A DNA stretch of 64,000 nucleotides from Sphingomonas sp. 37zxx (GCF_000786205.1 NZ_JROH01000015.1:1-64000); one strand, 5' to 3'; positions 7,027 to 16,789 are shown, numbered from the stretch's first letter. Notes: a model not told the origin generated them from the sequence alone. Numbers and translations are program-made.

Positions 7027-9387
7027 GTGACTAGCGATACCACCTCCCAGTTCGCCAAGCCGCGGATCGATACCCGCGCGCTTCTAGGTATTCACGATCC
7101 GCGCGATTTGACCGATTGGGGTCCAATCCGCGCGGCACAGTTGAACGCGGGCAGCCAACTTGCGCTGTTCCTGCTTGCCGCCAACGTGCTTGGCGCGGCC
7201 CTGTTGGTCCTGCAATTTCGCGACATCACCCCGCTCTCGCTGTTGGTAGTCTGGGGTTCGGTGGTCGGGCTCGTTTCAGCGGCGGTAGGGTTTCGCCGGC
7301 TGTCTTCGCGTGGTCGCACGCGCCTGACCGCCACGACCGGGGACATTCGCGACACCGCCTATGAGGGGCTGGCGCTGGGCGTAGTCTGGGCGGTCGCGCC
7401 AGTCATCTTTGGCCCCGATGCACAGGGCGAGACGGCGCTGGCGCTATGGCTGACGCTGTCGATTCTGATGACCGCATCGGCGGTCGCGCTGGCGGCGCTA
7501 CCGCTGGCGACCATCATTTTCCTTACGGTCGTCGGCACATCGATTTCGGTGTCGCTGCTGATCGCAACCGGCCCGGTCCTGGCGGCAGCATCGGGGTTCT
7601 TCACGATATTGCTGATCGTAGCGTGCTTCGTGCGCGGCAAGGCGCTGGTGCAGATTCGGACGAGCGAGATCGCATTGGCCGAGCGCGACGAAACCGTCAG
7701 CCTGTTGCTGCGCGAATTCGAGGACAATGGTGCCGATTGGCTGTGGGAAACCGATGCCCAGCGCCGGGTGATTCGGGCATCGCCGCGCTTCGCCTATTCG
7801 GTGGGCCTCGATGCGGTGACGATCGATGGCATGTCGTTCCTGCAGGTATTGGCCGGCCCGCATTGGGAAACCGGCAGCTTCCCCGCAGGGCTCCACAAAC
7901 TTGCCGAGCGCTTGAAGGCCCGCGATGCGTTTCGTGACCTGCTGTTACCGGTCACGGCGGGTTCGGAAGAGCGCTGGTGGGAGATTTCGGCCAACCCCCG
8001 CTTCGACGAGCGCGGCGATTTCGTCGGCTTTCGCGGCGTCGGCTCCGACGTCACCGAAGCGCGCGCCTCGACCGACAAGATCAATCGCATGGCGCGATAT
8101 GATATGCTTACCGGCCTGCCCAACCGCTTGCTGCTGAACGAAGCATTGGCGCGGGCGATGGCAGAGGCGGAGAAATGGGGCGGGCGCTGCGCGTTCATGA
8201 TGATCGATCTTGATCGGTTCAAAGCCGTCAATGATTCGCTGGGTCACCCGCTGGGCGATCGGCTGTTGCAGCGCGTGGCGGAGCGGCTGGCGCATCTGGT
8301 GACCGATAACGAGGTGATCGGGCGGCTTGGCGGTGACGAATTCGCGGTAGTGGTGCGCGATGCGCGCGATACCGATCGGCTCGAGCGGCTGGCGCGCACG
8401 ATCATTTCGACACTGTCGCGCTCCTATGAGGTCGACCAGCACACTTTATATATCGGGGCGAGCGTCGGTCTTGCGGTCGGGCCGCGCGACGGGCGCAGCG
8501 CCGAAATGCTGGTGCGGTCGGCCGATCTGGCGCTGTACCGGTCGAAGGACGCCGGCGGCGGGGCGTTCAATGTTTATGAGCCCCAGCTGCATGTCGCCGC
8601 CGAGGAGCGCCGCGTGCTCGAAATCGCGCTCCGCAATGCCTTGCAGAATGATGAGCTTACCCTGAAATATCAGCCGGTCGTGCATGCTGGCACCGGCGCG
8701 TTGACCGGATTCGAAGCGCTGCTGCGCTGGACTCATCCGACAATGGGACCAATCAGCCCCGACAAGTTCATCCCGCTGGCCGAAGACGCGCGACTGATTG
8801 CGCCGATCGGCGAATGGGTGCTTCGCAATGCCTGTACTGAGGCAGCCAAATGGGACGACGACATCCGAATCGCGGTGAATGTGTCCGCCGAGCAATTGCA
8901 CAACCCGGCCTTTGTCGCGGTTATCGCCCAGTCGATTTCGCAGACCGGAATCTCCCCGGATCGATTGGAGCTTGAAGTCACCGAGAGCGTGTTCTTGAGA
9001 GAAGGCACTGGTGCGGTCAAGGTTCTGGATCACATACTACAATTGGGATGCCGATTGAGCCTCGACGATTTTGGTACAGGCTATTCGTCGCTCGGCTATC
9101 TTTCGCGCACCAAGTTTTCGTCGATCAAGATCGACCGAAGCTTTGTCCAAAGTGCGTCGAAAGGGGTGCGCGAGGCGATTGCAATTATCCGCGCGGTCGT
9201 TGCCTTGGCGCAATCCTTGGGGATGGCGACGACTGCCGAGGGAGTCGAGACCGAGGAAGAGCATCGGATGGTGCAGGAATTGGGCTGCTCAAAGGTACAG
9301 GGCTATTATTTCGGCCGCCCACTGCCCGCCGAAGAGGCACGGCAATTGGCGACGCGGCGCAAGCGAGGCGAAAGCATCGCTGCCTGA
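7027..9387 (+). CDS. Membrane PAS-GGDEF-EAL cyclic-di-GMP protein
   Basis: The 786-residue product begins with about five or six hydrophobic segments (residues ~40-210). A PAS sensor follows (~225-345, with WLWETDAQRRVIRASPRF split by the domain edge), then a GGDEF domain with intact GGDEF at ~435, then an EAL domain with EALLR at ~563, NVSAEQL, LEVTES, DDFGTGYSSL, KIDRSFV and AEGVET. Both cyclase and phosphodiesterase active sites look intact, so it could make or degrade c-di-GMP. I see no RxxD inhibitory site five residues before GGDEF. The GTG at 7027 has a GGAG six bases upstream. The stimulus is unknown. It stands alone between the acyl ligase and tRNA-Trp. Confidence 0.9.
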   Translation: MTSDTTSQFAKPRIDTRALLGIHDPRDLTDWGPIRAAQLNAGSQLALFLLAANVLGAALLVLQFRDITPLSLLVVWGSVVGLVSAAVGFRRLSSRGRTRLTATTGDIRDTAYEGLALGVVWAVAPVIFGPDAQGETALALWLTLSILMTASAVALAALPLATIIFLTVVGTSISVSLLIATGPVLAAASGFFTILLIVACFVRGKALVQIRTSEIALAERDETVSLLLREFEDNGADWLWETDAQRRVIRASPRFAYSVGLDAVTIDGMSFLQVLAGPHWETGSFPAGLHKLAERLKARDAFRDLLLPVTAGSEERWWEISANPRFDERGDFVGFRGVGSDVTEARASTDKINRMARYDMLTGLPNRLLLNEALARAMAEAEKWGGRCAFMMIDLDRFKAVNDSLGHPLGDRLLQRVAERLAHLVTDNEVIGRLGGDEFAVVVRDARDTDRLERLARTIISTLSRSYEVDQHTLYIGASVGLAVGPRDGRSAEMLVRSADLALYRSKDAGGGAFNVYEPQLHVAAEERRVLEIALRNALQNDELTLKYQPVVHAGTGALTGFEALLRWTHPTMGPISPDKFIPLAEDARLIAPIGEWVLRNACTEAAKWDDDIRIAVNVSAEQLHNPAFVAVIAQSISQTGISPDRLELEVTESVFLREGTGAVKVLDHILQLGCRLSLDDFGTGYSSLGYLSRTKFSSIKIDRSFVQSASKGVREAIAIIRAVVALAQSLGMATTAEGVETEEEHRMVQELGCSKVQGYYFGRPLPAEEARQLATRRKRGESIAA

Positions 9388-9537
9388 AACCCAGCTTTTC
9401 GGCGCAATTGGGCTTTCCACCACGCCACCGCCCGCGGTGATGTCGGCTAATACCTGACAAAACCGTGAGCGCTGCACCCCCGATGGTTCGGTTTTTGTTG
9501 CGGCACGCGAAAGGCCCGGCTAGGGCGATGAGGCTGC

Positions 9538-9613
9538 AGGAGTGTAGCTCAGTTGGTAGAGCATCGGTCTCCAAAACCGAGGGCCGTGGGTTCGAGTCCC
9601 TCCACTCCTGCCA
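9538..9613 (+). tRNA. tRNA-Trp (anticodon CCA)
   Basis: 76-nt cloverleaf. The acceptor stem AGGAGTG pairs with CACTCCT; D-arm GCTCAGTTGGTAGAGC; anticodon arm CGGTCTCCAAAACCG with CCA; T-arm GTGGGTTCGAGTCCC; CCA is encoded. Often found near secE-nusG in related bacteria; here it is 9 kb away. Confidence 0.97.
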
Positions 9614-9897
9614 GCCGCAATCATGCGGCATGCTCATAGCACCTATCGCCCGTAAGGCGATTGCCCCGGATGATGTGCCCGGCCATTTTGCCATCGTCGT
9701 TTTATCGGGCTGTAAAGCCGCTGAAAGCCGCTCGCGGGTCGCGATATACGCTGCTGAGCAAAGCCGAACCGACGCAATGATGGCTGCCCCGCCCCCAAGC
9801 TCGCTCGGCTGACGGCAACGGACCGAAACCGCACCAAAACCTACCCAAATGCAGTCCTATGCCTCGACATTGCTCGTGCTCCGGCTAAGGTATTGCG
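9614..9897. other. Intergenic region without a recognised gene
   Basis: About 280 bases between tRNA-Trp and the hydrolase gene. No conserved ORF, repeat or convincing hairpin terminator is seen. Confidence 0.5.
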
Positions 9898-11142
9898 ATG
9901 CGCGCAACCATCCTATGCCTGGCCCTTGGGCTTGTCGCTCCCCTCACCGCCCCGTCGCTTGCGGCACCCGCCCCTCGGTCGCAGGGCCATGCGGATGCTT
10001 CCCTGGCGGCGATTGAAACGTGGCTGGCGCGACCGGCAACCCAGCGGCGGCTCGACGACCCAGCGCTCGCCCGTCGCCTGTCCAAGGCCGACGCCAGCCG
10101 CGCGCTGACGCTGCTGGCTGCGGCCCGGACCCGCGACATCGCCGCTGCCGAAGCAGATGCGATGGCAGCCAAGCAGGTCACCATCGGCGACAAGGCGCTG
10201 AAATGGGACAGCAAGACCTTTGGCGACGCCGCGCCGGGGCATCGCAGCCTATGGATTTCGATGCATGGCGGCGGCAATGCCGCGCCGGCGGTGAACGATC
10301 AGCAATGGCGCAACCAGATCCGCCTCTATACCCCTGCCGAGGGGATATATCTCGCGCCGCGCGCACCCACCGACAGCTGGAACCTATGGCATGAAGGCCA
10401 TATCGATCCGCTGTTCCAGCGGTTGATCGATGCGCAAGTGGCGCTCAACGGCGTCGACCCGAACAAGGTCTATCTGATGGGCTATTCGGCTGGCGGCGAC
10501 GGCGTGTGGCAGCTCGCGCCGCGACTGGCGGATCGCTTTGCCGCCGCCGCGATGATGGCGGGCCACCCCAATGATGCATCATTGCTCGGGCTGCGCAATC
10601 TGCCCTTCGCCATCTTCATGGGCGGCGCCGACGCGGCCTATGACCGCAACCGCATCGCCGCCGACAAGAACGCCGAGCTGGACCGGCTGCACGCCGCCGA
10701 TCCGGGCGGCTATGTTCATATGGCCCGCATCTATCCCGGCCTGCCGCACTGGATGAGCGGCAAGGATGCCGAAGCGCTGCCCTGGATGGCCAGCTTTACG
10801 CGCAATCCCTGGCCCCGCCGGATCGTGTGGCGGCAGGATGATGTGACGCACCCGCGCTTCTACTGGCTCGAAATTCCCGATCCGTCAGCCGCGCGGCAGG
10901 GCGACATGATCACCGCCGATGTCGCCGGACAGACCATCACGCTCAGCGGCACCGTGCCGGCGGGCACCACCCTGCGCCTGTCGGACCGGCTGGTCGAACT
11001 CGACCGTCCGGTGCGCGTGATCGTCAATGGCAAGCCAGCTTATGCCGGCAAGGTGCCGCGCACCGCCCGCGCGATCCAGCAATCGCTGATCGAGCGGCTC
11101 GACCCCGAATCGGCGGCAACGGCATTGCTCACCCTGGACTGA
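9898..11142 (+). CDS. Secreted alpha/beta hydrolase
   Basis: The 414-residue product has a signal peptide (MRATILCLALGLVAPLTAPS, cleavage near ALA-AP). An alpha/beta hydrolase core follows, with the oxyanion region ISMHGGGNAAP near residue 120 and the nucleophile elbow MGYSAGGDGVW near 198 (GxSxG, Ser). A His in GLPHWMSG could complete the triad. It resembles periplasmic esterases or PHB-depolymerase-like hydrolases with an Ig-like C-terminal part (residues ~320-414). The substrate cannot be told. It is followed by a convergent P450 gene. Confidence 0.75.
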   Translation: MRATILCLALGLVAPLTAPSLAAPAPRSQGHADASLAAIETWLARPATQRRLDDPALARRLSKADASRALTLLAAARTRDIAAAEADAMAAKQVTIGDKALKWDSKTFGDAAPGHRSLWISMHGGGNAAPAVNDQQWRNQIRLYTPAEGIYLAPRAPTDSWNLWHEGHIDPLFQRLIDAQVALNGVDPNKVYLMGYSAGGDGVWQLAPRLADRFAAAAMMAGHPNDASLLGLRNLPFAIFMGGADAAYDRNRIAADKNAELDRLHAADPGGYVHMARIYPGLPHWMSGKDAEALPWMASFTRNPWPRRIVWRQDDVTHPRFYWLEIPDPSAARQGDMITADVAGQTITLSGTVPAGTTLRLSDRLVELDRPVRVIVNGKPAYAGKVPRTARAIQQSLIERLDPESAATALLTLD

Positions 11143-11311
11143 GCGCCGCCGCTCCCCCCGGGTGCGGGCGCGCTGTCCACCTGGCCTGCCCAGCAGTAGC
11201 GCGAGAAATGGCCGCGACACCGGGACCAACCGAGCTGCCTCGCCTATCGAACGTCTGCTGGCCCGCACCAATCTACCGTCGGCGGTGCCGCGCGGCAAAA
11301 ACACCGCAACC

Positions 11312-12679
11312 CTATGCGGAGGGTCGCACCTCATGGATCGCGCTGACGGTCAGCGGCATGCCTCGCTCGGGACGCAACGTCACTCGGCCAACGGGTACCG
11401 GCGGCGGCCCAGGCCGAAGGGTAAACCGCCGTGCGGTGAGCCAGTGCGCCAGGACGATCAGGGCTTCCACGATCGCAAACCGAGCGCCCACGCAGACCCG
11501 AGGCCCCGCCCCGAAGGGGAGATATTGATAGCGATGCATCGCCAGGCGTCGATCGGGCGCGAACCGCTGAGGGTCGAACGCATCGGGCTCGCTCCACAGC
11601 GCATGATGGCGGTGCAGCACATAGGGCCAGATCGAGATCAGATCGCCGCGACGCACCGGCCGCCCTGCCAGTTCGTCGTCCGCCATCGCCTCGCGGTCCA
11701 GGCGGGGTGCAGGAGGATAGAGGCGCAAGCTTTCGTCCAGCACCGCCCGAAGCCGGGGCAGCCGGGCATCCAGATCGCGCATATCGCCCCCGGCAAGCGC
11801 CGCTGCCGCCTCGGCACGCAGCTCGTCCTGCAGATCGGGCTGCGCGGCCAACAGATAGATGGTCCAGCTTAGCGCGTTCGCGGTAGTTTCGTGCCCAGCG
11901 ACGTAAAAGGCGACGGCATTGTCCACCGCCAGCTCACGCGCTTCCACCGCTGAATACCGGGTGTGCAGCGCCGCCACGAGATTGCCGAAAAAGTCATCCC
12001 CTCCCCCGGCAGCCGCACGCTCATCCGCCATCGCGCCCAAGGTATCGCGCAGGAACCGGCCACCGGCGCGCGCGCGCGCGCTGCCCGGTCCAAATGCTGG
12101 AATACCCAGCATCGCCATAACCCGCGCGCGTCCGGCGGCATCAAGCATCGCGGTAATATGCCCCGCCGCCGCAGGTGCTGTCAGTCGGGCATCACCGTCG
12201 AACAATGTCTCGGCGATGATCGCCATCGTGGTGCCGGTCGCTTCCACCGCCATATCCATCGGCAAGGGACCGGTCCGCCACCTGCCGATGCGGCCTTGCA
12301 CCACCGTGGCAATCGTATCCGCGAAATTTGAAACTGCGGCGGGTGAGAAGGTCGGGGCCACGATCCGGCGTTGTTCGCGCCAGCTCTCGCCCTCTGTATT
12401 GAACAATCCCTCGCCCAATGCCGCACGCAGCAGCTTGCGGACCAAAGCCGGCCGCTCGTAATTGGCCTTGTTGTCGAGCAGCACGCGGGCGATCGCATCG
12501 GGATCGGAGACAAGGTGCACGGTAAAGCCCAGCACCTGGCGCGTTTTCCAGCTCGAGCGAAATGCGTCCTCGGGCCAGCCATAGACGCTGTTGTTGGCGC
12601 GCCGTCCGACGAACGCCGTCCAAGCGGGTGCCCATTCGTCAGTTCGCGGCGGACGCGGCGGAATAAGCAAAGCGGGCAT
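11312..12679 (-). CDS. Cytochrome P450
   Basis: The 455-residue product has all P450 landmarks: the I-helix oxygen-binding AGHETTANAL, the K-helix ExxR (ESLR), the PERF-like DPQRFAPDR region, and the haem-binding loop FGAGPRVCVG with Cys396. It is soluble, without an N-terminal anchor. The overall pattern, with long N-terminal part and AGHETT, is closer to the CYP102/CYP4-like bacterial group than to camphor-type enzymes. No ferredoxin or reductase is next to it, so redox partners must be elsewhere. The natural substrate is unknown; fatty acids or terpenoids are candidates by family only. Confidence 0.93.
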   Translation of the reverse strand: MPALLIPPRPPRTDEWAPAWTAFVGRRANNSVYGWPEDAFRSSWKTRQVLGFTVHLVSDPDAIARVLLDNKANYERPALVRKLLRAALGEGLFNTEGESWREQRRIVAPTFSPAAVSNFADTIATVVQGRIGRWRTGPLPMDMAVEATGTTMAIIAETLFDGDARLTAPAAAGHITAMLDAAGRARVMAMLGIPAFGPGSARARAGGRFLRDTLGAMADERAAAGGGDDFFGNLVAALHTRYSAVEARELAVDNAVAFYVAGHETTANALSWTIYLLAAQPDLQDELRAEAAAALAGGDMRDLDARLPRLRAVLDESLRLYPPAPRLDREAMADDELAGRPVRRGDLISIWPYVLHRHHALWSEPDAFDPQRFAPDRRLAMHRYQYLPFGAGPRVCVGARFAIVEALIVLAHWLTARRFTLRPGPPPVPVGRVTLRPERGMPLTVSAIHEVRPSA

Positions 12680-12690
12680 GGCGCAGGACG

Positions 12691-12859
12691 TTATTTACGC
12701 GCTTCGAGCCCATCCTCCAAATGGAACATCGTTCCAATGCCGCTGTACCGACGCAATCCCCGCACAGCATCGAAGTCGCTGACCACATCGGCAAGCACCC
12801 AGCGGCAGTCGTCGACGGCGGGTTTCTCGACCAGCTGCGATCGGGCTTGCGTCGATAGG
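12691..12859 (-). pseudogene. Coding-like remnant downstream of a hypothetical gene
   Basis: In the minus-strand frame ending at 12691 (stop just before the P450 start) the sequence reads as a plausible protein end: DLSTQARSQLVEKPAVDD, CRWVLADVVSDFDAVRGLR, and FHLEDGLEARK. It directly follows, in another frame, the stop of the hypothetical gene at 12860. There is no good start codon of its own. It may be the frameshifted former C-terminus of that gene or the tail of a lost gene. Evidence is only its protein-like composition. Confidence 0.35.
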
Positions 12860-13180
12860 TCAGTTGCCGTCGGCGTCGACCGTAAAGACCATCGGCTTGC
12901 CGCGCGACATCGGCTCCCAGCCTGCCGCCAGCGCCGCGCGAACGCTCCTGGAAACGGTCGCATCGTCGATCTGAAGACGCCCCCGCGGCAGCCCTTTCAA
13001 CAAGCGCTTCGGGGCCGGGAATTCCACCAACGCCTCGCGTTGGGTATCCTTTTGCCGCAGGCAAATCACCATACCCTTCCATCCGTCGTCATCCGACCGG
13101 TGCGGCTCGCGCTGGAGTTGCCAGTCATATTGGAGACCATCGACGTCGACGACGCCGGTATTGCTTCGGGCATTTGACAT
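12860..13180 (-). CDS. Conserved hypothetical protein
   Basis: A 106-residue protein starting MSNARSNTGVVDVDG at ATG 13180, with an alternative upstream start at 13255. It contains YDWQLQREPHRSDDDGW, LVEFPAPKRLL and AALAAGWEPMSRGKP. The composition and codon use look like a real gene. I believe similar short proteins of unknown function occur in sphingomonads, but name no family. No signal peptide or membrane segment is seen. It lies between the P450 and the TonB-dependent receptor with no evident operon partner, apart from a coding-like remnant just downstream. Confidence 0.6.
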   Translation of the reverse strand: MSNARSNTGVVDVDGLQYDWQLQREPHRSDDDGWKGMVICLRQKDTQREALVEFPAPKRLLKGLPRGRLQIDDATVSRSVRAALAAGWEPMSRGKPMVFTVDADGN

Positions 13181-13352
13181 GCCCGCAGCCTTAGCATGCC
13201 TGGCTCGCCAAGCCATCAGCCTGCGAAAAACCTTCTTTTCGGAGGCGCGGGACATCTGGCGATTGGAAAGGCAAACCCAAGCGCGACCTTGGGCTTACCC
13301 GACTATTCGTCAGGCGGCGCGGTTCCACACGCCGCCGCCCGCAGCAGCGCAA

Positions 13353-16300
13353 TCAAAAGTTCGCGCGAAGCCCGGCAACGAAGTTGCGACCGGCGAAGTT
13401 GCCATTATACGGCCGCGCCTCCTGATTCTCGAACTGTGACAGCTGCACCTGTTGGAGCAGGTTCTGCGCCTGGATCGTAAACGACGCCTTTGGATAGAAG
13501 GGCAGCGGAAACGAAATCTGCGCGTCGAGATAATCCGACGCAATATTATACTGATCGCCCGGAACATTGTCGCACGGACAAACGCGGGCCAGCGTTGCGT
13601 CACGATGGACATAAGAGAAACGCACCTGGAACGCCTTGGACTCATAATAGCCGGTGGCATTATAGGTCCATGGCGACAGCCCGGCCAGCAAGGCATTGGG
13701 GTTCAGCCCTGGCGGCACTTCGCCGCTCAGGCTTTGACTGATGTGCGTTACGTTGACGTTGAATCCGATACCTTTGAATAGGAAATCCAGTGGCTGCACC
13801 CATTGAAATTCCTGGCCGGCCAAGTTGATGACCAGATCGGAATTGTCGCGCTGCTGCACCTGGAGCACCGCCGCATTGGCACCACCATTATTGTCGATGC
13901 CGGCCCGCTGGCGTTCGGTGAGCCGGGCGAAATCAATCCCCAACTCGCTGAATTGGCGCTGCGTTCGCAGCACATAGGGATAGTTGTAGATCTTCTTCCA
14001 CCAGGCATTGAACGTCAGCACCGTGCGCGATCGCGGATACCATTCAATGCCGACGTCAAAATTGTCCGCCGTGAATGGCTGCAATTCCGGGTTGCCGAGG
14101 TCGAAGGTGTCCGCGTCCAAATTGAGGTTGTAGCCCGGCAAAAGGTCGGCTGGACTGACCCCGGTGACAGTTCGCGCTGCTGCGCCTCGCACCACCAGAT
14201 CGCGTCGCACAAAATAGGCAAGGTTCGCGCTGGGAAGGAAATTGTCGTACTTGTTTGAAAAGGACAGGATAGTCGGCCCAGTCCCCCCAATAAGGATGAA
14301 GTCGTTTACCCGACCATTTGCTCGCTGGAATGTGCTTGCGTAGCGGATGCCGGCGTTGAAGCGAAGTTCGCGGTCGAAAATATCCTGACGACCATCAGCC
14401 ATGATGTAACCCGACGTCGTATCTTCCAACAGATCGCGCCGAGCGAATGATCCAAGATAGCTGGCAGCGGTTTCGCCGGGATTGATGCCATCGCGGAAAT
14501 AATCGAGGTCGACGGTGTCGGCGATCTTATCGAAATCGGGAACCAGCCAACCCTTGTTGAACCCGGCGTCGAACGGCGCATTCTGGAACAGGTTCATCGA
14601 CGGCAGCGGGATCATGAAGTTGGGCAGTTGCGAATTCGGAATCGCCTGTACCAGCGACGGCGCTGTCGAGGCGAAGTTGGTGCCGCACAGGCCGCGGGTA
14701 AAACAGGCTGCCGTCTGCCCCCCCGACCATGAGCTGATCCGCCGATCGAATACGTTCTTCATAAAGCCGGTGGAGAGCTGGAAGCTGTTGGGGTCACCGC
14801 CGCTCAGATCGAACCGGAACGCCTTTTGCTCAAGCTCTTGCACCGAAACGCCGTTACGCCCTTCGTTCCAATAATAGTCCCGGTAATTCGGCAAATCGAC
14901 GTTGCTGGTGATCGACGGCGTCAGATCGCCGGGGGTGTAATTATAATAGCCGACCTGGCCGGTGTTGGTGGGCGTCAAGTTTACCCCCGGCAAACTGGCC
15001 GGTTGCGGCGTTCCTGCGGGATGGAAGTTGAGTGGTGTCGTCGGGGCAGCCGACTGAATCGTGTATTGCAACGCCTCGTTTCGCAGCCGCCCGCTGTTCA
15101 TCATGCCCGACATCGTGAATTTGAGCGTCGGCGCGATGTCCCATTCCATCGCGCCCGATCGATAGAACATGCTGGACGGCGTATCGCCACCATCGGACTG
15201 GTTAAGGAAATAGGTATTGGCGAAGGTTCCGGACGTAAGCACCCGATCCTCGTTCAATACAAAGTCGATCGGGATTTGATTATTGTAGCTGCGCACGACC
15301 ATCATCAGCTGATGCTGACGAAAGTCGTTCTTGACGTCGCTGAACATCAAATCGCTGCGAAAGCGCAGTTCGGGCGCAGGTCGATATTCGAGGTTCAGCA
15401 GCCCGCCGATCCGCCGGCGCTGGCCGATCGTTTGCTCGGCACGCATCAACCGAGGGACCAGCGCATAGCTGAGATCCTGGCAGCTTAGCCCCGATGTGCC
15501 GCCGGGCGCGCCGTTGAGGCACTGAGTCAGGCGCGATCCGGGCGCTCCCAGCCCCAATTCAGCCGGAACGTTTCGCGGCACCGTCGTCAGCCGGGCGCCG
15601 GCGCCATTACCGTACCCGCCAGCGGGGATCGACAAGGGGTTGCAACCCGACGCAATCCCGGCGGGGGTTGTGGGGCAGGACTGGGTTACGTTGAGCGTTG
15701 TCCAGCCGATCGTATCGAAGCTTTCGCTGCGATAGTCGCGCTGGGCATAGGCGACCGCGCCCAATATGCCGAACTCGCCGATGCCGGTATCGAACCGATT
15801 GCTGACGATGAGCGCGGCGCGCGGCGTCGTCGAGCCGCTGGCATCCTGATATTGGCCCTGCGCCTGAAGGCTGATGTTGAAGCCTTTGCGGTCGAACGCG
15901 CGCAGCGGCTGCATATCGACCACCCCCGCCGTGCCGCCTTCGACCATGTCGGCGGTTGGCGACTTGCTCAAGGTGAGGCGGCGGAAAAGCTCGTTCGGCA
16001 GCACGTCCAGCCCCGAACCGCGGCCTTCGTTGCCCGAATAGGCCGAGGTGGTCGTGGCAAAGCCGTTGATGGTGGTCACCGTAAAGCCGGCGCTGAGCCC
16101 GCGAACGTTGATCGTCGTTCCCTCGCCCGAGCGATCCCGATCGATTTGCACACCCGGCAGGCGCTGAAGCGATTCGGCAAGATTGAGATCGGGAAACTTG
16201 CCCACGTCTTCGGCATAAATCGAATCGATGAAGTTGGTCGCGTTTTTCTTGGCGTTGGCCGAATCCTCGAGCGACTTGCGGTAGCCGGTGATGACGATGT

Positions 16301-16625
16301 CGCCGGGGTCAACGCTGCCGCTGGCCTGCTGCGGGGGCGCTTCACTTGCCACCTGCTCGTCGCCGGCTGTGTCCGCCTGTTGCCCTGTCGGCACAGGGCC
16401 AGCTGCACCGGCTGGCGGGACAGCCAAAGGCCGGGCCGATGGGTTGGCAGAGGTTTGTGGCGCGGCGCTACCTGCATCGGTTGCCCTGGCCTCGGCGCTC
16501 GCAAGGCCCTGCTGCTGCGTCCCGGCGATAGCGGTCGGTGCCAGCGACACGGCGAGCGCACACCCTGCGGTCGTCGCCAGGCAACGGACGCGGCAAGACA
16601 AGCCGCGACTAACGGTCCTTTTCAT
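13353..16625 (-). CDS. Large TonB-dependent outer-membrane receptor
   Basis: The 1090-residue product has a signal peptide ending near SLAPTAIAG, an Ala/Gln-rich linker, then DIVITGYRKSLEDSANAK, a TonB-box-like start. The plug domain follows (DVGKFPDLNLAESLQRLPGV, RGEGTTINVRGL in part), then a long 22-strand barrel ending in a terminal aromatic residue (GLRANF). This matches the Caulobacter/Xanthomonas-type TonB receptors used for complex carbohydrate uptake. The ATG at 16625 has GGGGGG about seven bases upstream; another ATG at 16631 is too close to it. Its promoter and two LacI-type operators lie upstream, and the divergent gene is a LacI regulator, so induction by a sugar is likely (inference). 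Confidence 0.92.
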   Translation of the reverse strand: MKRTVSRGLSCRVRCLATTAGCALAVSLAPTAIAGTQQQGLASAEARATDAGSAAPQTSANPSARPLAVPPAGAAGPVPTGQQADTAGDEQVASEAPPQQASGSVDPGDIVITGYRKSLEDSANAKKNATNFIDSIYAEDVGKFPDLNLAESLQRLPGVQIDRDRSGEGTTINVRGLSAGFTVTTINGFATTTSAYSGNEGRGSGLDVLPNELFRRLTLSKSPTADMVEGGTAGVVDMQPLRAFDRKGFNISLQAQGQYQDASGSTTPRAALIVSNRFDTGIGEFGILGAVAYAQRDYRSESFDTIGWTTLNVTQSCPTTPAGIASGCNPLSIPAGGYGNGAGARLTTVPRNVPAELGLGAPGSRLTQCLNGAPGGTSGLSCQDLSYALVPRLMRAEQTIGQRRRIGGLLNLEYRPAPELRFRSDLMFSDVKNDFRQHQLMMVVRSYNNQIPIDFVLNEDRVLTSGTFANTYFLNQSDGGDTPSSMFYRSGAMEWDIAPTLKFTMSGMMNSGRLRNEALQYTIQSAAPTTPLNFHPAGTPQPASLPGVNLTPTNTGQVGYYNYTPGDLTPSITSNVDLPNYRDYYWNEGRNGVSVQELEQKAFRFDLSGGDPNSFQLSTGFMKNVFDRRISSWSGGQTAACFTRGLCGTNFASTAPSLVQAIPNSQLPNFMIPLPSMNLFQNAPFDAGFNKGWLVPDFDKIADTVDLDYFRDGINPGETAASYLGSFARRDLLEDTTSGYIMADGRQDIFDRELRFNAGIRYASTFQRANGRVNDFILIGGTGPTILSFSNKYDNFLPSANLAYFVRRDLVVRGAAARTVTGVSPADLLPGYNLNLDADTFDLGNPELQPFTADNFDVGIEWYPRSRTVLTFNAWWKKIYNYPYVLRTQRQFSELGIDFARLTERQRAGIDNNGGANAAVLQVQQRDNSDLVINLAGQEFQWVQPLDFLFKGIGFNVNVTHISQSLSGEVPPGLNPNALLAGLSPWTYNATGYYESKAFQVRFSYVHRDATLARVCPCDNVPGDQYNIASDYLDAQISFPLPFYPKASFTIQAQNLLQQVQLSQFENQEARPYNGNFAGRNFVAGLRANF

Positions 16626-16728
16626 AATCATCCCCCCATTGCCGCGCGTTTCGGACGCGGTCATTATCCCTGTTGTCCGCCAAGACCGCCGTCTCGATCC
16701 GAAGCGATACATGGCAGCATTTGAAAAC

Positions 16729-16742
16729 TGTTACCGTTATCC
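16729..16742. promoter_or_regulatory. Putative LacI-family operator overlapping the -10
   Basis: TGTTACCGTTATCC. It shares the TGTTACCG half with the second site at 16767-16780 and covers the -10 hexamer. Binding here would block RNA polymerase. Confidence 0.55.
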
Positions 16743-16764
16743 GAGCGGTTCAGCGACCTGTCAA
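16736..16764 (-). promoter_or_regulatory. Sigma-70 promoter of the TonB-dependent receptor gene
   Basis: On the minus strand TTGACA (16764-16759), a 17-base spacer, and GATAAC (16741-16736). The -10 overlaps a LacI-type half-palindrome. Distance from the -10 to the ATG is about 110 bases. Confidence 0.65.
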
Positions 16765-16766
16765 GG

Positions 16767-16780
16767 TGTTCCCGGTAACA
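16767..16780. promoter_or_regulatory. Putative LacI-family operator upstream of the -35
   Basis: TGTTCCCGGTAACA is symmetric at 12 of 14 positions around a CG centre, as for LacI/GalR/GntR family operators. It lies three bases from the -35 and 38 bases centre-to-centre from the other site. Confidence 0.6.
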
Positions 16781-16789
16781 TTTGACAGG

